Of a stretch of DNA of 64,000 nt, positions 36,444 through 44,774 are shown one piece after another. Source of the DNA: Accumulibacter sp. (lineage in GTDB: Bacteria; Pseudomonadota; Gammaproteobacteria; Burkholderiales; Rhodocyclaceae). Location of the stretch: contig NZ_JAPUVR010000122.1 in the NCBI RefSeq assembly GCF_029255125.1, positions 29,085 through 93,084 on the forward strand, read 5' to 3'. Below the pieces are notes generated by a model. The model had not been told where the DNA came from. It searched no databases and worked only from the letters and a program-made list of their open reading frames with translations. Each line of letters starts with the position of its first letter. The first letter of the stretch is position 1. The position numbers were made by a program, and so were the translations under genes.

Positions 36444-37463
36444 TCAGACTGCCTCGCGCTGTGCCGCCCGCGGCAACCAGCGGATGATCGTGTTGAGCGG
36501 CTCAGGCTGCAGCGTGACGTGCGTGATTCCCCGCTCGGCCAGCACCTGCCGACTCGTCGCGAGCACCTCAGGCCACTGCTCGAGCGCTTCGACGACCAGG
36601 TGCGCGGAGAGCGCCACGCGCTGTGAAGACAGCGTCCAGATATGCAGATCATGCACCGAAGCAACCCCCGGAATGCCCGCCAGAACCCGGCCAACGTCTT
36701 CGCTCGACAGGCTGGGCGGCACGCCCTCCATCAGCGCCTGCACGACCTCGCGCAGCAGACGCAGGCTGGAGACCAGCATCAGGGCACAGATCAGCAGCGA
36801 AAGCAGCGGGTCGACCGTGGTCCAGCCGGTCCACATGACGACCGCACCCGAAATCAGTGCGGCAACCGAACCGAAAAGGTCGCCCAGCACGTGCAGCAGC
36901 GCGCCGCGCGTGTTCATCGTCTGCTCGCCGCGCATGAGCAGATAGGCGACGCCGATGTTCAGCGCCAGCCCGAGTGCAGCGACCAGCGTGACCGCCTCGC
37001 CGACGACCGGCGCCGGGGCGAGGATTCGACCGACCGCGGCGACCGAAATGGCAACCACGACGACGACCATGAAGAGCACATTGAACAGCGCGGCAAGCGT
37101 TTCGACGCGGCCGTAGCCGTAGGTATGCCGCCGGGTCGGCGGGCGGCCGGCGAGAACGGCGGCAAACGCAGCGAGACCGAGCGAGGCGCTGTCGGTGACC
37201 ATGTGCCCAGCGTCGCCGAGCAGGGCAAGCGAGCCCGCCCACCAACCGACCAGCGCCTCGACGGCGGCGAAGGCGAGCGTCAGCAGCAGCGCCCAGATCA
37301 GTTGCGGGCCGCTGCCGGCGCCATGCCGGTGGCTGTGGCCATGCCCGTGCTCGTGGCCTTCATCATGTCCGTGCGCATGCGGTGGATCATGCTCATCGTG
37401 ATGCGCATGGCGAGCAGGCTGGTCGGCGGCCTGCGGCGCGTGCGAATGCTGGGACCCGTTCAT
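36444..37463 (-). CDS. Cation diffusion facilitator (CzcD/ZitB type)
   Basis: 339 residues from ATG 37463 (MNGSQHSHAP); a longer in-frame reading has no family character. The N-terminal ~45 residues are His/Asp-rich (HHDEHDPPHAHGHDEGHEHG), a cytoplasmic metal-collecting tail. Six membrane segments follow; transport-site motifs are GHMVTDSASLG (HxxxD) and HVLGDLFGSVAAL (HxxxD). The C-terminal ~85-residue domain (HDLHIWTLSSQRVALSAHLVVE) is the ferredoxin-like regulatory domain. Exports Zn2+ (or Co/Cd) in exchange for protons. Divergent from the HlyD/GAF gene; 200 bases separate them. Confidence 0.9.
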   Translation of the reverse strand: MNGSQHSHAPQAADQPARHAHHDEHDPPHAHGHDEGHEHGHGHSHRHGAGSGPQLIWALLLTLAFAAVEALVGWWAGSLALLGDAGHMVTDSASLGLAAFAAVLAGRPPTRRHTYGYGRVETLAALFNVLFMVVVVVAISVAAVGRILAPAPVVGEAVTLVAALGLALNIGVAYLLMRGEQTMNTRGALLHVLGDLFGSVAALISGAVVMWTGWTTVDPLLSLLICALMLVSSLRLLREVVQALMEGVPPSLSSEDVGRVLAGIPGVASVHDLHIWTLSSQRVALSAHLVVEALEQWPEVLATSRQVLAERGITHVTLQPEPLNTIIRWLPRAAQREAV

Positions 37464-37664
37464 GGACGCGCATTCTAGCACCGGGCATGCTCGACCGTTC
37501 CCGCCCTGGACTGCCACCGCGCGCAAGGAGAGAATCCGATCGGGCGGTGTTCGCGGCGATCCGGCGCATCGCAGCATGCGGCCAGCCGTACGCCTGATGG
37601 GGGGCGCTGCTCGCTCCGTGTTGCCGTACAATGGCGTCACGGTCCTGGTGCCCGGTCGCGCGCC

Positions 37665-39596
37665 TTGCCCATTCCCCTTCAGAACCCCTCTTCTTGCGCC
37701 CACCGCCAGGCCCGTCCCGAATTGCACAGCGAACCGCACTCCGCAAATTCTTCAACGCAACACCAGGCTCGACAGGCGTCCGGAGCTGGCGGCGGCCAGA
37801 CCGCTACGGACGATGCAGCGGCATGGGCGAGCTTTGCCGCGGCGCAGTCGGCGGCTGATTTCTGCCACAGTTGGCTGGCGATTCAGTGCGCGCAGGTGGC
37901 CGACGTGCGTAGCGGCCTGCTTCTGCTCGAACAGGACGGCGGGACCTACGTGCCGGCGGCGATCTGGCCGCTGGCGACGAGTGAAGTGAGCCATCTGGCA
38001 CCGGCAGCAGAGGCATGTCTGGGCGAGCGCCGCGCCAGGATTCTGCGTGCTCAGCCGGGAGCGCTGGTCGTCGTCGCCTACCCGATCGAGGTCGATGGAC
38101 GGATGCAGGGCGCCGTCGTGCTCGATCTGAGCGAACGGGCCGAGGCGGCGCTGCAGCTCGTCCTCAGACAGTTGCACTGGGGAATCGGCTGGCTCGAGGT
38201 CCTCTTCCTGCGCCGCAGTGCCTTGCACGACGCGGAAAGCTTACAGCGGGCGCGCACCGCCCTCGATGTACTGGCCATCGCCGCCGAGCACGAAGCGCTG
38301 CAACCGCTGGCGATGGCCGTGGTGAACGATCTGGCCAGCCGCTTTGCCTGCGCGCGCGTTTCGCTGGGGATCGACCAGCGCGGGCGCACGCGCCTGCTGG
38401 CGATGTCGCATTCGGCATTCTTCGAGAAGAAGAGCCAGTTCGTTGCAGCCCTCGAAAACGCCATGGACGAAGCGCTCGATCAGCGCGGCAGCATTGCCTT
38501 CCCGGCCAGCGCCGAAGGCGACAGCGGCATTGCCGTCGCACACCGCGATCTTGCCGCCGGGCGCGCCGTCTGCTCGGTCGTCCTGACCAGCCGCGGCCGG
38601 GGAATCGGAGTGCTGACCTTCGAGCGGAACGAGGCGACGCCGTTTGCCGCCGACGAGCGGCGCAGCTTCGAAGCGCTCGCGACACTCCTCGCGCCGCTGC
38701 TGGAGAGCAAGATCGCTCTGCACCGCTGGTTCGCAGGCCGGGCGGTAGACCGTCTGCGCGACTTTCGGCGCCATCTGCAGGATGCGCGACGACCCGGCCT
38801 GCGCATCGGCTTGGCGATCGCTGCACTGTTTGTCGCCGGCACCGTTCTGCTCGACGGCGAGTACCGCGTCGGCGCGCGCGCAGTCGTCGAAGGCGAAGTA
38901 CAGCGCGCAGCAGTGGCACCGTTCGACGGCTTCGTGCGCGAAGCGCCGGTGCGTGCCGGTTTCATCGTCAAACAGGGGCAAACGCTTGCCGTGCTCGACG
39001 AGCGCGATCTGCTCGTCGAGCGCCAGCGCTGGTTGTCCGAGCGTGAGCAGCATCTGGCGCGCTATCGTGACGGGCTGGCCAAGCACGAGCGCGCAAACGC
39101 CAATGTCGCGCTGGCGCAGGTGCGCGAAGCCGAAGCGCAACTGGCGCTGGTCGAGGAGAAGCTCTCCCGCGCAACGATCGTCGCACCTTTCGACGGCGTC
39201 GTCGTTTCCGGCGACCTGAGCCAGTTGCTCGGTTCGCCGGTCGAGCAGGGCAAGCTGCTCTTCGAGGTCGCACCGCTCGACGCCTACCGGGTGATCCTCA
39301 AGGTCGAGGATCGTGACATTCGCGACGTGCGCGTCGGCCAGTCGGGCACCCTGGTGCTCGCCGGCCTGGCCGGCGAGGCCCTCGACTTCGCCGTGCGCAA
39401 CGTTTCGATGGCCGAGGCCGAAGACGGCAAGAACGTCTTTCGGGTTGAAGCGCAGCTGGCGCGCAGCGATCTCAAGCTGCGTCCGGGCATGGAAGGCGTC
39501 GGCAAGATCAGCGTTGGCGAGCAGAGCTACGCCTGGATCTGGACGCATCGGCTGACCGACTGGCTGCGCATGCAGGCCTGGACCTGGCTGCCCTAG
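37665..39596 (+). CDS. HlyD-family adaptor with an N-terminal GAF-like region
   Basis: 643 residues from TTG 37665; no in-frame ATG exists before the domain starts, so this start (or one slightly upstream) is provisional. Residues ~50-200 and 215-375 look like two GAF-like sensor units (ADVRSGLLLLEQDGGTYVP ... GIGVLTFERNEATPFAADE). A membrane segment follows at ~378-395 (GLRIGLAIAALFVAG), then HlyD-type barrel-sandwich/lipoyl halves around a helical hairpin (VQRAAVAPFDGFVREAPV ... SRATIVAPFDGVVVSGDLSQ). It is the first gene of a four-gene run; 13 bases separate it from the M50 gene. HlyD adaptors normally bridge an inner-membrane pump to an outer-membrane channel; a cytoplasmic GAF part is unusual and suggests ligand control. 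Confidence 0.75.
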   Translation: MPIPLQNPSSCAHRQARPELHSEPHSANSSTQHQARQASGAGGGQTATDDAAAWASFAAAQSAADFCHSWLAIQCAQVADVRSGLLLLEQDGGTYVPAAIWPLATSEVSHLAPAAEACLGERRARILRAQPGALVVVAYPIEVDGRMQGAVVLDLSERAEAALQLVLRQLHWGIGWLEVLFLRRSALHDAESLQRARTALDVLAIAAEHEALQPLAMAVVNDLASRFACARVSLGIDQRGRTRLLAMSHSAFFEKKSQFVAALENAMDEALDQRGSIAFPASAEGDSGIAVAHRDLAAGRAVCSVVLTSRGRGIGVLTFERNEATPFAADERRSFEALATLLAPLLESKIALHRWFAGRAVDRLRDFRRHLQDARRPGLRIGLAIAALFVAGTVLLDGEYRVGARAVVEGEVQRAAVAPFDGFVREAPVRAGFIVKQGQTLAVLDERDLLVERQRWLSEREQHLARYRDGLAKHERANANVALAQVREAEAQLALVEEKLSRATIVAPFDGVVVSGDLSQLLGSPVEQGKLLFEVAPLDAYRVILKVEDRDIRDVRVGQSGTLVLAGLAGEALDFAVRNVSMAEAEDGKNVFRVEAQLARSDLKLRPGMEGVGKISVGEQSYAWIWTHRLTDWLRMQAWTWLP

Positions 39597-39609
39597 GCTG
39601 CGCCGAGCG

Positions 39610-41757
39610 ATGTCCGGCCCGTTTCTCAGCGCCTCCTGGTACCGTGTCGCCGACTTGCGTCCGGAACTGCGCCGGCACGCGCGCATTCACCGCCAGCGCT
39701 TTCGCGGCCAACCCTGGTACGTGCTCGCCGACAGCGCTTCCGGCAAGCTGCATCGTTTCAGCCCGGCGGCGTACCGCGTCGTGCAGTTGATGGATGGCGA
39801 GCGGACGATCGACGAAATCTGGCGCGTCGTCGCGGCCGAGGCGGGGACCGAGGCACCGACGCAGGACGAAGTGATCCGCCTGCTCGCGCAATTACACACC
39901 GGGGACCTGCTGCAGTCGAACGTGCCGCCCGACGTCGACGAACTGGCCAGCCGCGGTGCGCAGCAGAAACGGCGCAAGCTGCTGCAGAGCTTCGTCAATC
40001 CGATGTCGATCCGCCTTCCGCTGTGGGATCCCGACGCCTTCCTCAACCGGACTTGGCCGCTGGTCAGCGCTTTGGCCGGAAAACTCGGCCTGCTCGCCTG
40101 GCTCGCCGTCGTTCTGCCGGCGACGCTCCTGGCCGGCGTACATTGGCAGGAATTGACCGCCAACCTGAGCGATCAGATTCTCGCCACGAACAATCTGCTG
40201 CTGCTCTGGTTCGTCTATCCGCTGATCAAGTTGCTGCATGAAATGGGGCACGCTTACGCGGTCAAGTCGGGCGACGGCGAAGTGCACGAAATGGGCATCA
40301 TGCTGCTCGTCCTGGCGCCAATTCCCTACGTCGATGCGACCGCCTCAGCCGGTTTTCGCAGCACGCTGCGGCGGATGGTGGTCGGCGCTGCCGGCATCCT
40401 CGTCGAGCTTTTTCTCGCCGGCTTGGCGATGTGGGTCTGGATTCTCGTCGAACCCGGACTGCTGCGCTCGATTGCCTTCAACGTCCTGGTCGTCGCCGGC
40501 GCCTCGACGCTGCTCTTCAACGGCAACCCGCTGTTGCGCTACGACGGCTACTACGTGCTGAGCGATTTCCTCGAGATCCCCAACCTCGGCAATCGCGCCA
40601 ACCAGTACTGGCAGTGGCTGGCCAAACGCTACCTGTTCGGCCTGCGCACGCTCGATCCACCGGTGGCGACGCCTGGCGAAAGGCGCTGGTTCGTCTTCTA
40701 CGGCGCGGCGTCGTTCGTCTATCGGACGATGGTGATGATCGCCATCACGCTGTTCATTGCCGGCGAGTTCTTCTTCATCGGCGTCGTCCTCGCGCTCTGG
40801 GCGGCAATCACGATGTTCGTCGTGCCGCTCGCCAAGGGCCTGAACTACGTCCTGAACAGCCCGGAGCTGCAGCGCGCGCGGACGCGCGCCCGACTGGTCA
40901 CTTTCGGCCTGCTGGCAATCACCGTAATCGGCGTCCTCGCTTTGCCGATGCCGCTGCGCACGCACGCCGAAGGCGTCGTCTGGGTGCCCGAGAACGCCGA
41001 GTTGCGCGCCGCCGGCGACGGTTTCGTCGAACGTCTTCTGGCCAACCCGGGAACGCCGGTCAATGCCGGCGACCTGGTGCTGGCGATGAACCAGCCTGCG
41101 CTGGTGGCCGAGGCCGAGCAGACGCGTGCCCGCCTGCGCCAGTTCGAAGTGCAATACGCGTCGCTGATGTTCGAGGAACGTGCGCAAGCGGCGGCGATGC
41201 GCGAGGATATCGCGCGCGAACAGGTGGCGCTGGCGCGCGCCGAGGAGAAGCTGGCCTCGCTGCTCGTCGTGGCGGCGGTGCCCGGCGTGCTCAGGCTGGC
41301 ACGCGCCGAGGATCTGCCCGAGCGCTACGTGCGCAAAGGCGAGATGCTCGGCTATCTGCTCAGCGGTCCGCCGCGCCTGGTGCGCGTCGTCGTTACGCAG
41401 GACGACATTGCGCTCGTGCGCGAACGCCAGAAACACGTCGAAGTGAAGGTCGCCGACCGGCTCGCGCAGACGTATCCGGCGCGCATCCTGCGCGAAGTGC
41501 CCGGCGGCCACGACCAGTTGCCGAGCAAGGCGCTGGCCACCGCCGGTGGCGGACCGCACGCTACCGATCCACGCGACACGCACGGACTGAAGTCGCTGCA
41601 GAGGCTGTTCCAGTTCGATCTCGAACTACCCGAAGAGATTGGCCGCGTCGAGGTCGGGACGCGCGTCTACGTGCGCTTCCACCATCACGCCGAACCGCTC
41701 GGCGAGCAGTGGGCGCGTCGCCTGCGACAGCTTTTCCTGGCGCGCTTCAATGTCTAG
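39610..41757 (+). CDS. PqqD-like / M50 metalloprotease / HlyD-like membrane fusion
   Basis: 715 residues. Residues ~25-105 resemble PqqD/RRE (FSPAAYRVVQLMDGERTIDEIW), a domain that in other pathways binds leader peptides. The M50 (site-2 protease-like) core has LLHEMGHAYAV (HExxH, residues ~208-215) and the third ligand region NGNPLLRYDGYYV (~303-315), inside about nine membrane segments. Residues ~455-700 form a periplasmic HlyD-like lipoyl/barrel part (AAGDGFVERLLANPGTPVNAGDLVL) with a helical hairpin. Related to YydH/'putative peptide zinc metalloprotease' proteins. Its stop overlaps the next gene by 8 bases. Confidence 0.8.
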   Translation: MSGPFLSASWYRVADLRPELRRHARIHRQRFRGQPWYVLADSASGKLHRFSPAAYRVVQLMDGERTIDEIWRVVAAEAGTEAPTQDEVIRLLAQLHTGDLLQSNVPPDVDELASRGAQQKRRKLLQSFVNPMSIRLPLWDPDAFLNRTWPLVSALAGKLGLLAWLAVVLPATLLAGVHWQELTANLSDQILATNNLLLLWFVYPLIKLLHEMGHAYAVKSGDGEVHEMGIMLLVLAPIPYVDATASAGFRSTLRRMVVGAAGILVELFLAGLAMWVWILVEPGLLRSIAFNVLVVAGASTLLFNGNPLLRYDGYYVLSDFLEIPNLGNRANQYWQWLAKRYLFGLRTLDPPVATPGERRWFVFYGAASFVYRTMVMIAITLFIAGEFFFIGVVLALWAAITMFVVPLAKGLNYVLNSPELQRARTRARLVTFGLLAITVIGVLALPMPLRTHAEGVVWVPENAELRAAGDGFVERLLANPGTPVNAGDLVLAMNQPALVAEAEQTRARLRQFEVQYASLMFEERAQAAAMREDIAREQVALARAEEKLASLLVVAAVPGVLRLARAEDLPERYVRKGEMLGYLLSGPPRLVRVVVTQDDIALVRERQKHVEVKVADRLAQTYPARILREVPGGHDQLPSKALATAGGGPHATDPRDTHGLKSLQRLFQFDLELPEEIGRVEVGTRVYVRFHHHAEPLGEQWARRLRQLFLARFNV

Positions 41758-43753
41758 GGCGCTGCTCGCCAGTTGGCAGGTCCACGAGTTCGGCCCGGGC
41801 CTGTACCCGGAACGACGCGACGGCAAGGACGGCGCTCTCGATCGTTGGCTCGGCCGCCTGCTCGGCCGCTGGGCGCAACGCGGCTCGCCGCTGCGTGTGC
41901 GTCGCCTGCGCCGTTTCGCCGAGCGTTGTGCGGCGCTGGCCGACGATCTCGGCAGCGCCTCCGAGGACGAACTGCAGCGGCGCGCGACGACGCTGCGCGC
42001 GACGCTGGCCTCGAACGGGCCGCGCGACGAACACGCCGCCGAGAGTTTTGCCCTGATCCGCGAAGTCTGCGCGCGCCGGCTCGGCCTGCGTCACTATCCA
42101 GTACAGTTGATGGGCGGCTATGCCCTGCTGCGCGGCACACTGGCCGAAATGCAGACCGGCGAAGGAAAGACGCTGACCGCGGTGCTACCCGCCATAACCA
42201 TTGCCCTTACCGGCGCAGCCGTGCATGTGATCACCGTAAACGCCTACCTGGCACGACGCGATGCGGAGCATCTGGCCCCGGTCTATGCCTTCTTCGGCCT
42301 GCGCGTCGGGCTGATCGTCCCCGAGCAGGACAACGCACAGCGTGCGCAAGCGTATCGCTGCGACGTCACCTACTGCGTCAACAAGGATATCGTCTTCGAC
42401 TACCTGCGCGATCGGATCACCGCCAAGCACACGCTGGGCGGCGCGCGCGCGGTCGTCTGCAACTGGCTGAGCTCCGTCAGTGAGCACTCACCGGCGCTTC
42501 TGCGCGGCCTCTATTACGCCATCGTCGACGAGGCGGACAGCGTGCTGATCGACGAAGCGCGGACGCCACTGATCATTTCCAGCAACGTCGATGATCCGCA
42601 CGGGCGCGCGCTCTACGCGCAAGCGCTGGCGCTCGCCGGCAGTCTGGTGAACGGCGAGCACTACCGGCTGCGCGCTGACGAACACAGCGTCGAACTGACC
42701 GACGCCGGGCGCACCGTGGTCGCCGAATTTGCCCATGGCCTGAGCGGATTGTGGGCCATCTCGCGGGCGCGCGAGGAACTCGTCGAGCAGGGCCTTTCGG
42801 CGCTCCACCTCTTTGCCTGCGACCGCCATTACATCATCAGCGAGGGCAAGATCCAGATCGTCGACGAATACACCGGTCGGGTGATGGCCGATCGTTCATG
42901 GGAACGCGGCCTGCACCAGATGATCGAGGTGAAGGAAGGCCTGGACCTCAGCGAACGCCGCGAAACCATCTCGCGCATCACCTATCAGCGCTATTTTCGC
43001 CGCTATCTGTGCCTGGCCGGAATGAGCGGCACGGCTACCGAAGTCGCGCCCGAAATGCGTTCGGTCTACGCGCTCGATGTCCTGCGCATACCGCCCAACC
43101 GGCCGGTGATCCGCCGCGATCTCGGGCAGCGCGTCTTTCGCGACGGCGACCAGCGCTGGGCGGCAATCGCCGAGCGCGCCGCGCAGATGCGCCAGGCGGG
43201 GCGGCCGGTGCTGATCGGCACGCGCTCGGTGGCAGCTTCCGAACGGGCCAGCCACCACCTGACGGCGGCTGGACTCGAGCACGAGGTGCTCAATGCCCGC
43301 CAGGACGCACGTGAGGCCGAAATCATCGGACAGGCCGGGCAGCCGGGGCGGATCACCGTGGCCACCAACATGGCCGGCCGCGGAACCGACATCCTGCTCG
43401 CCCAGGCGGTACGCGCGGCCGGTGGTCTGCACGTGATCCTCTCCGAGTATCACGACTCGGCACGCATCGACCGGCAGCTTTTCGGTCGTGCTGGCAGGCA
43501 GGGCGACCCCGGATCGTGCGAGGCAATCGTTGCCCTCGACGATGAACTGTTTGTCGCCCATGCGGCGCGCCTGCTAGCCTGGCTGCGCACGCGCGTTTCG
43601 CCCGACGGACTATTGCCTGAACGCCTTGGCCGCTTGCTCAGGCGCTACGCACAGGCGGCCGCCGAGCGACAGAACTCGCGGATTCGTCGGCAGACGGTCG
43701 AGCTCGATAAACGGATGGAGCAGTCCCTGGCATTTGCCGGGAAAGGCGAGTAA
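41750..43753 (+). CDS. SecA-like ATPase lacking most of the SecA C-terminal half
   Basis: 667 residues from ATG 41750. NBD1: Walker A MQTGEGKT (134-141), VDEADSVLIDEARTPL (Walker B with DEAD-type Asp-Glu, ~259-275). PPXD region ~275-400. NBD2: ITVATNMAGRGTDILL, and RQLFGRAGRQGDPG at ~575-588. Only ~80 residues follow, whereas E. coli SecA (901) has ~315 more. The two-helix finger, most of the helical scaffold/wing and the zinc-binding CxCx8CH tail are therefore missing. This is not the housekeeping SecA. It overlaps the M50 gene by 8 bases and is 27 bases from the adaptor gene. Confidence 0.85.
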   Translation: MSRALLASWQVHEFGPGLYPERRDGKDGALDRWLGRLLGRWAQRGSPLRVRRLRRFAERCAALADDLGSASEDELQRRATTLRATLASNGPRDEHAAESFALIREVCARRLGLRHYPVQLMGGYALLRGTLAEMQTGEGKTLTAVLPAITIALTGAAVHVITVNAYLARRDAEHLAPVYAFFGLRVGLIVPEQDNAQRAQAYRCDVTYCVNKDIVFDYLRDRITAKHTLGGARAVVCNWLSSVSEHSPALLRGLYYAIVDEADSVLIDEARTPLIISSNVDDPHGRALYAQALALAGSLVNGEHYRLRADEHSVELTDAGRTVVAEFAHGLSGLWAISRAREELVEQGLSALHLFACDRHYIISEGKIQIVDEYTGRVMADRSWERGLHQMIEVKEGLDLSERRETISRITYQRYFRRYLCLAGMSGTATEVAPEMRSVYALDVLRIPPNRPVIRRDLGQRVFRDGDQRWAAIAERAAQMRQAGRPVLIGTRSVAASERASHHLTAAGLEHEVLNARQDAREAEIIGQAGQPGRITVATNMAGRGTDILLAQAVRAAGGLHVILSEYHDSARIDRQLFGRAGRQGDPGSCEAIVALDDELFVAHAARLLAWLRTRVSPDGLLPERLGRLLRRYAQAAAERQNSRIRRQTVELDKRMEQSLAFAGKGE

Positions 43754-43780
43754 GCGAGAGGAACCAGCGATGGGAGAACG

Positions 43781-44695
43781 ATGACAAGACGATTGAACGA
43801 GGCGCTTGGCGTTGCCGCCCTGCTCGGGCTGCTCGTCGGCGGGCCGGCAGCGGCCGGCGAGTTCGACTGCATCATCGAGCCGAGCAAGACGGTAGACGTG
43901 CGTGCGGCGAGCGAAGGAATGATCGAAAAGATCTGGGTTGACCGCGGAGACATGGTCAAGGCAGGGCAGGTGCTGGTCACCCTCGAGTCGGGAGTCGAGC
44001 GCGCGGCAACCGAATCGGCGCGCTTCCGGTCGACGATGCAGAGCAAGATACGGACCGGCGAAAGCCGCCTGGCCTTCTCCAGCGCGAAATACGACCGCCG
44101 CGAGAAGCTGGCTGGCCAGTCGTTCATTTCGCTGCACGACCGCGACGAGGCGCTGACCGAAAAGAAACTGGCCGAATCGGAGTTGCTCGAAGCACGCGAC
44201 GACCGGCGGCTGGCGGAAATCGAGTACCGCCGGCTGTCCGAGCAACTGCGCCTGCGGACGATCAGAAGTCCGATCGACGGGGTCGTCGTCGACCGCATGC
44301 TCAATGCCGGCGAACTGGCCGACAACCGCGACCTGCGCAAGCCCATCCTGCGCCTGGCGGAGATCAGCAAGCTATTCGTCGAAGTCCTCATGCCGATCGA
44401 GGCCTTCGCCAAGCTGAGTCTTGGACAGACCGTCGAAGTGCTGCCGGAAGCCCCGGTCGGCGGGCGCTACAACGCCAGCGTGAAAGTCATCGATCGCGTG
44501 CATGACGCGGCCAGCGGAACCTTCGGTGTGCGTCTCGAAATGACCAACCCGGGTCTGAAACTGCCGGCGGGAATCAAGTGCAAGGCGAGCTTCCCGGGCA
44601 TCGGCGGCCGCCCGACCGCCGCACCCGCAGCGCCGCGCGGCGACCGCCGGCCGAGCGCTGCGCCCGGCCCGGCGCAAAGCGGCAAGCCGCTGTAA
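43781..44695 (+). CDS. Periplasmic adaptor (HlyD/RND-type membrane fusion protein)
   Basis: 304 residues. N-terminal signal segment EALGVAALLGLLVGGPAAAG (residues ~6-25), no lipobox. Lipoyl halves flank a helical hairpin (~60-150): VDVRAASEGMIEKIWVDRGD ... LRTIRSPIDGVVVDRMLNAGE, followed by a beta-barrel (LFVEVLMPIEAFAKLSLGQ). C-terminal ~40 residues are Pro/Ala/Arg-rich and unstructured. Last gene of the cluster, 27 bases after the SecA-like gene. Adaptors of this type bridge inner- and outer-membrane components; no TolC-like gene is in the cluster, so a shared TolC is expected. Confidence 0.82.
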   Translation: MTRRLNEALGVAALLGLLVGGPAAAGEFDCIIEPSKTVDVRAASEGMIEKIWVDRGDMVKAGQVLVTLESGVERAATESARFRSTMQSKIRTGESRLAFSSAKYDRREKLAGQSFISLHDRDEALTEKKLAESELLEARDDRRLAEIEYRRLSEQLRLRTIRSPIDGVVVDRMLNAGELADNRDLRKPILRLAEISKLFVEVLMPIEAFAKLSLGQTVEVLPEAPVGGRYNASVKVIDRVHDAASGTFGVRLEMTNPGLKLPAGIKCKASFPGIGGRPTAAPAAPRGDRRPSAAPGPAQSGKPL

Positions 44696-44744
44696 CGATG
44701 CCCGGCAACCGGCGGGCGCTGCCCGCTGCGCCCGCTCAAGTCCT

Positions 44745-44762
44745 GGGCACGCCAGCGTGCCC
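44745..44762. terminator. Hairpin between convergent adaptor and helicase genes
   Basis: Perfect 8-bp inverted repeat GGGCACGC/GCGTGCCC with a two-base loop lying between the two convergent stops (44695 and 44775). No T-tract; likely a weak or Rho-assisted terminator. Confidence 0.4.
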
Positions 44763-44774
44763 GACGGGAACGGC

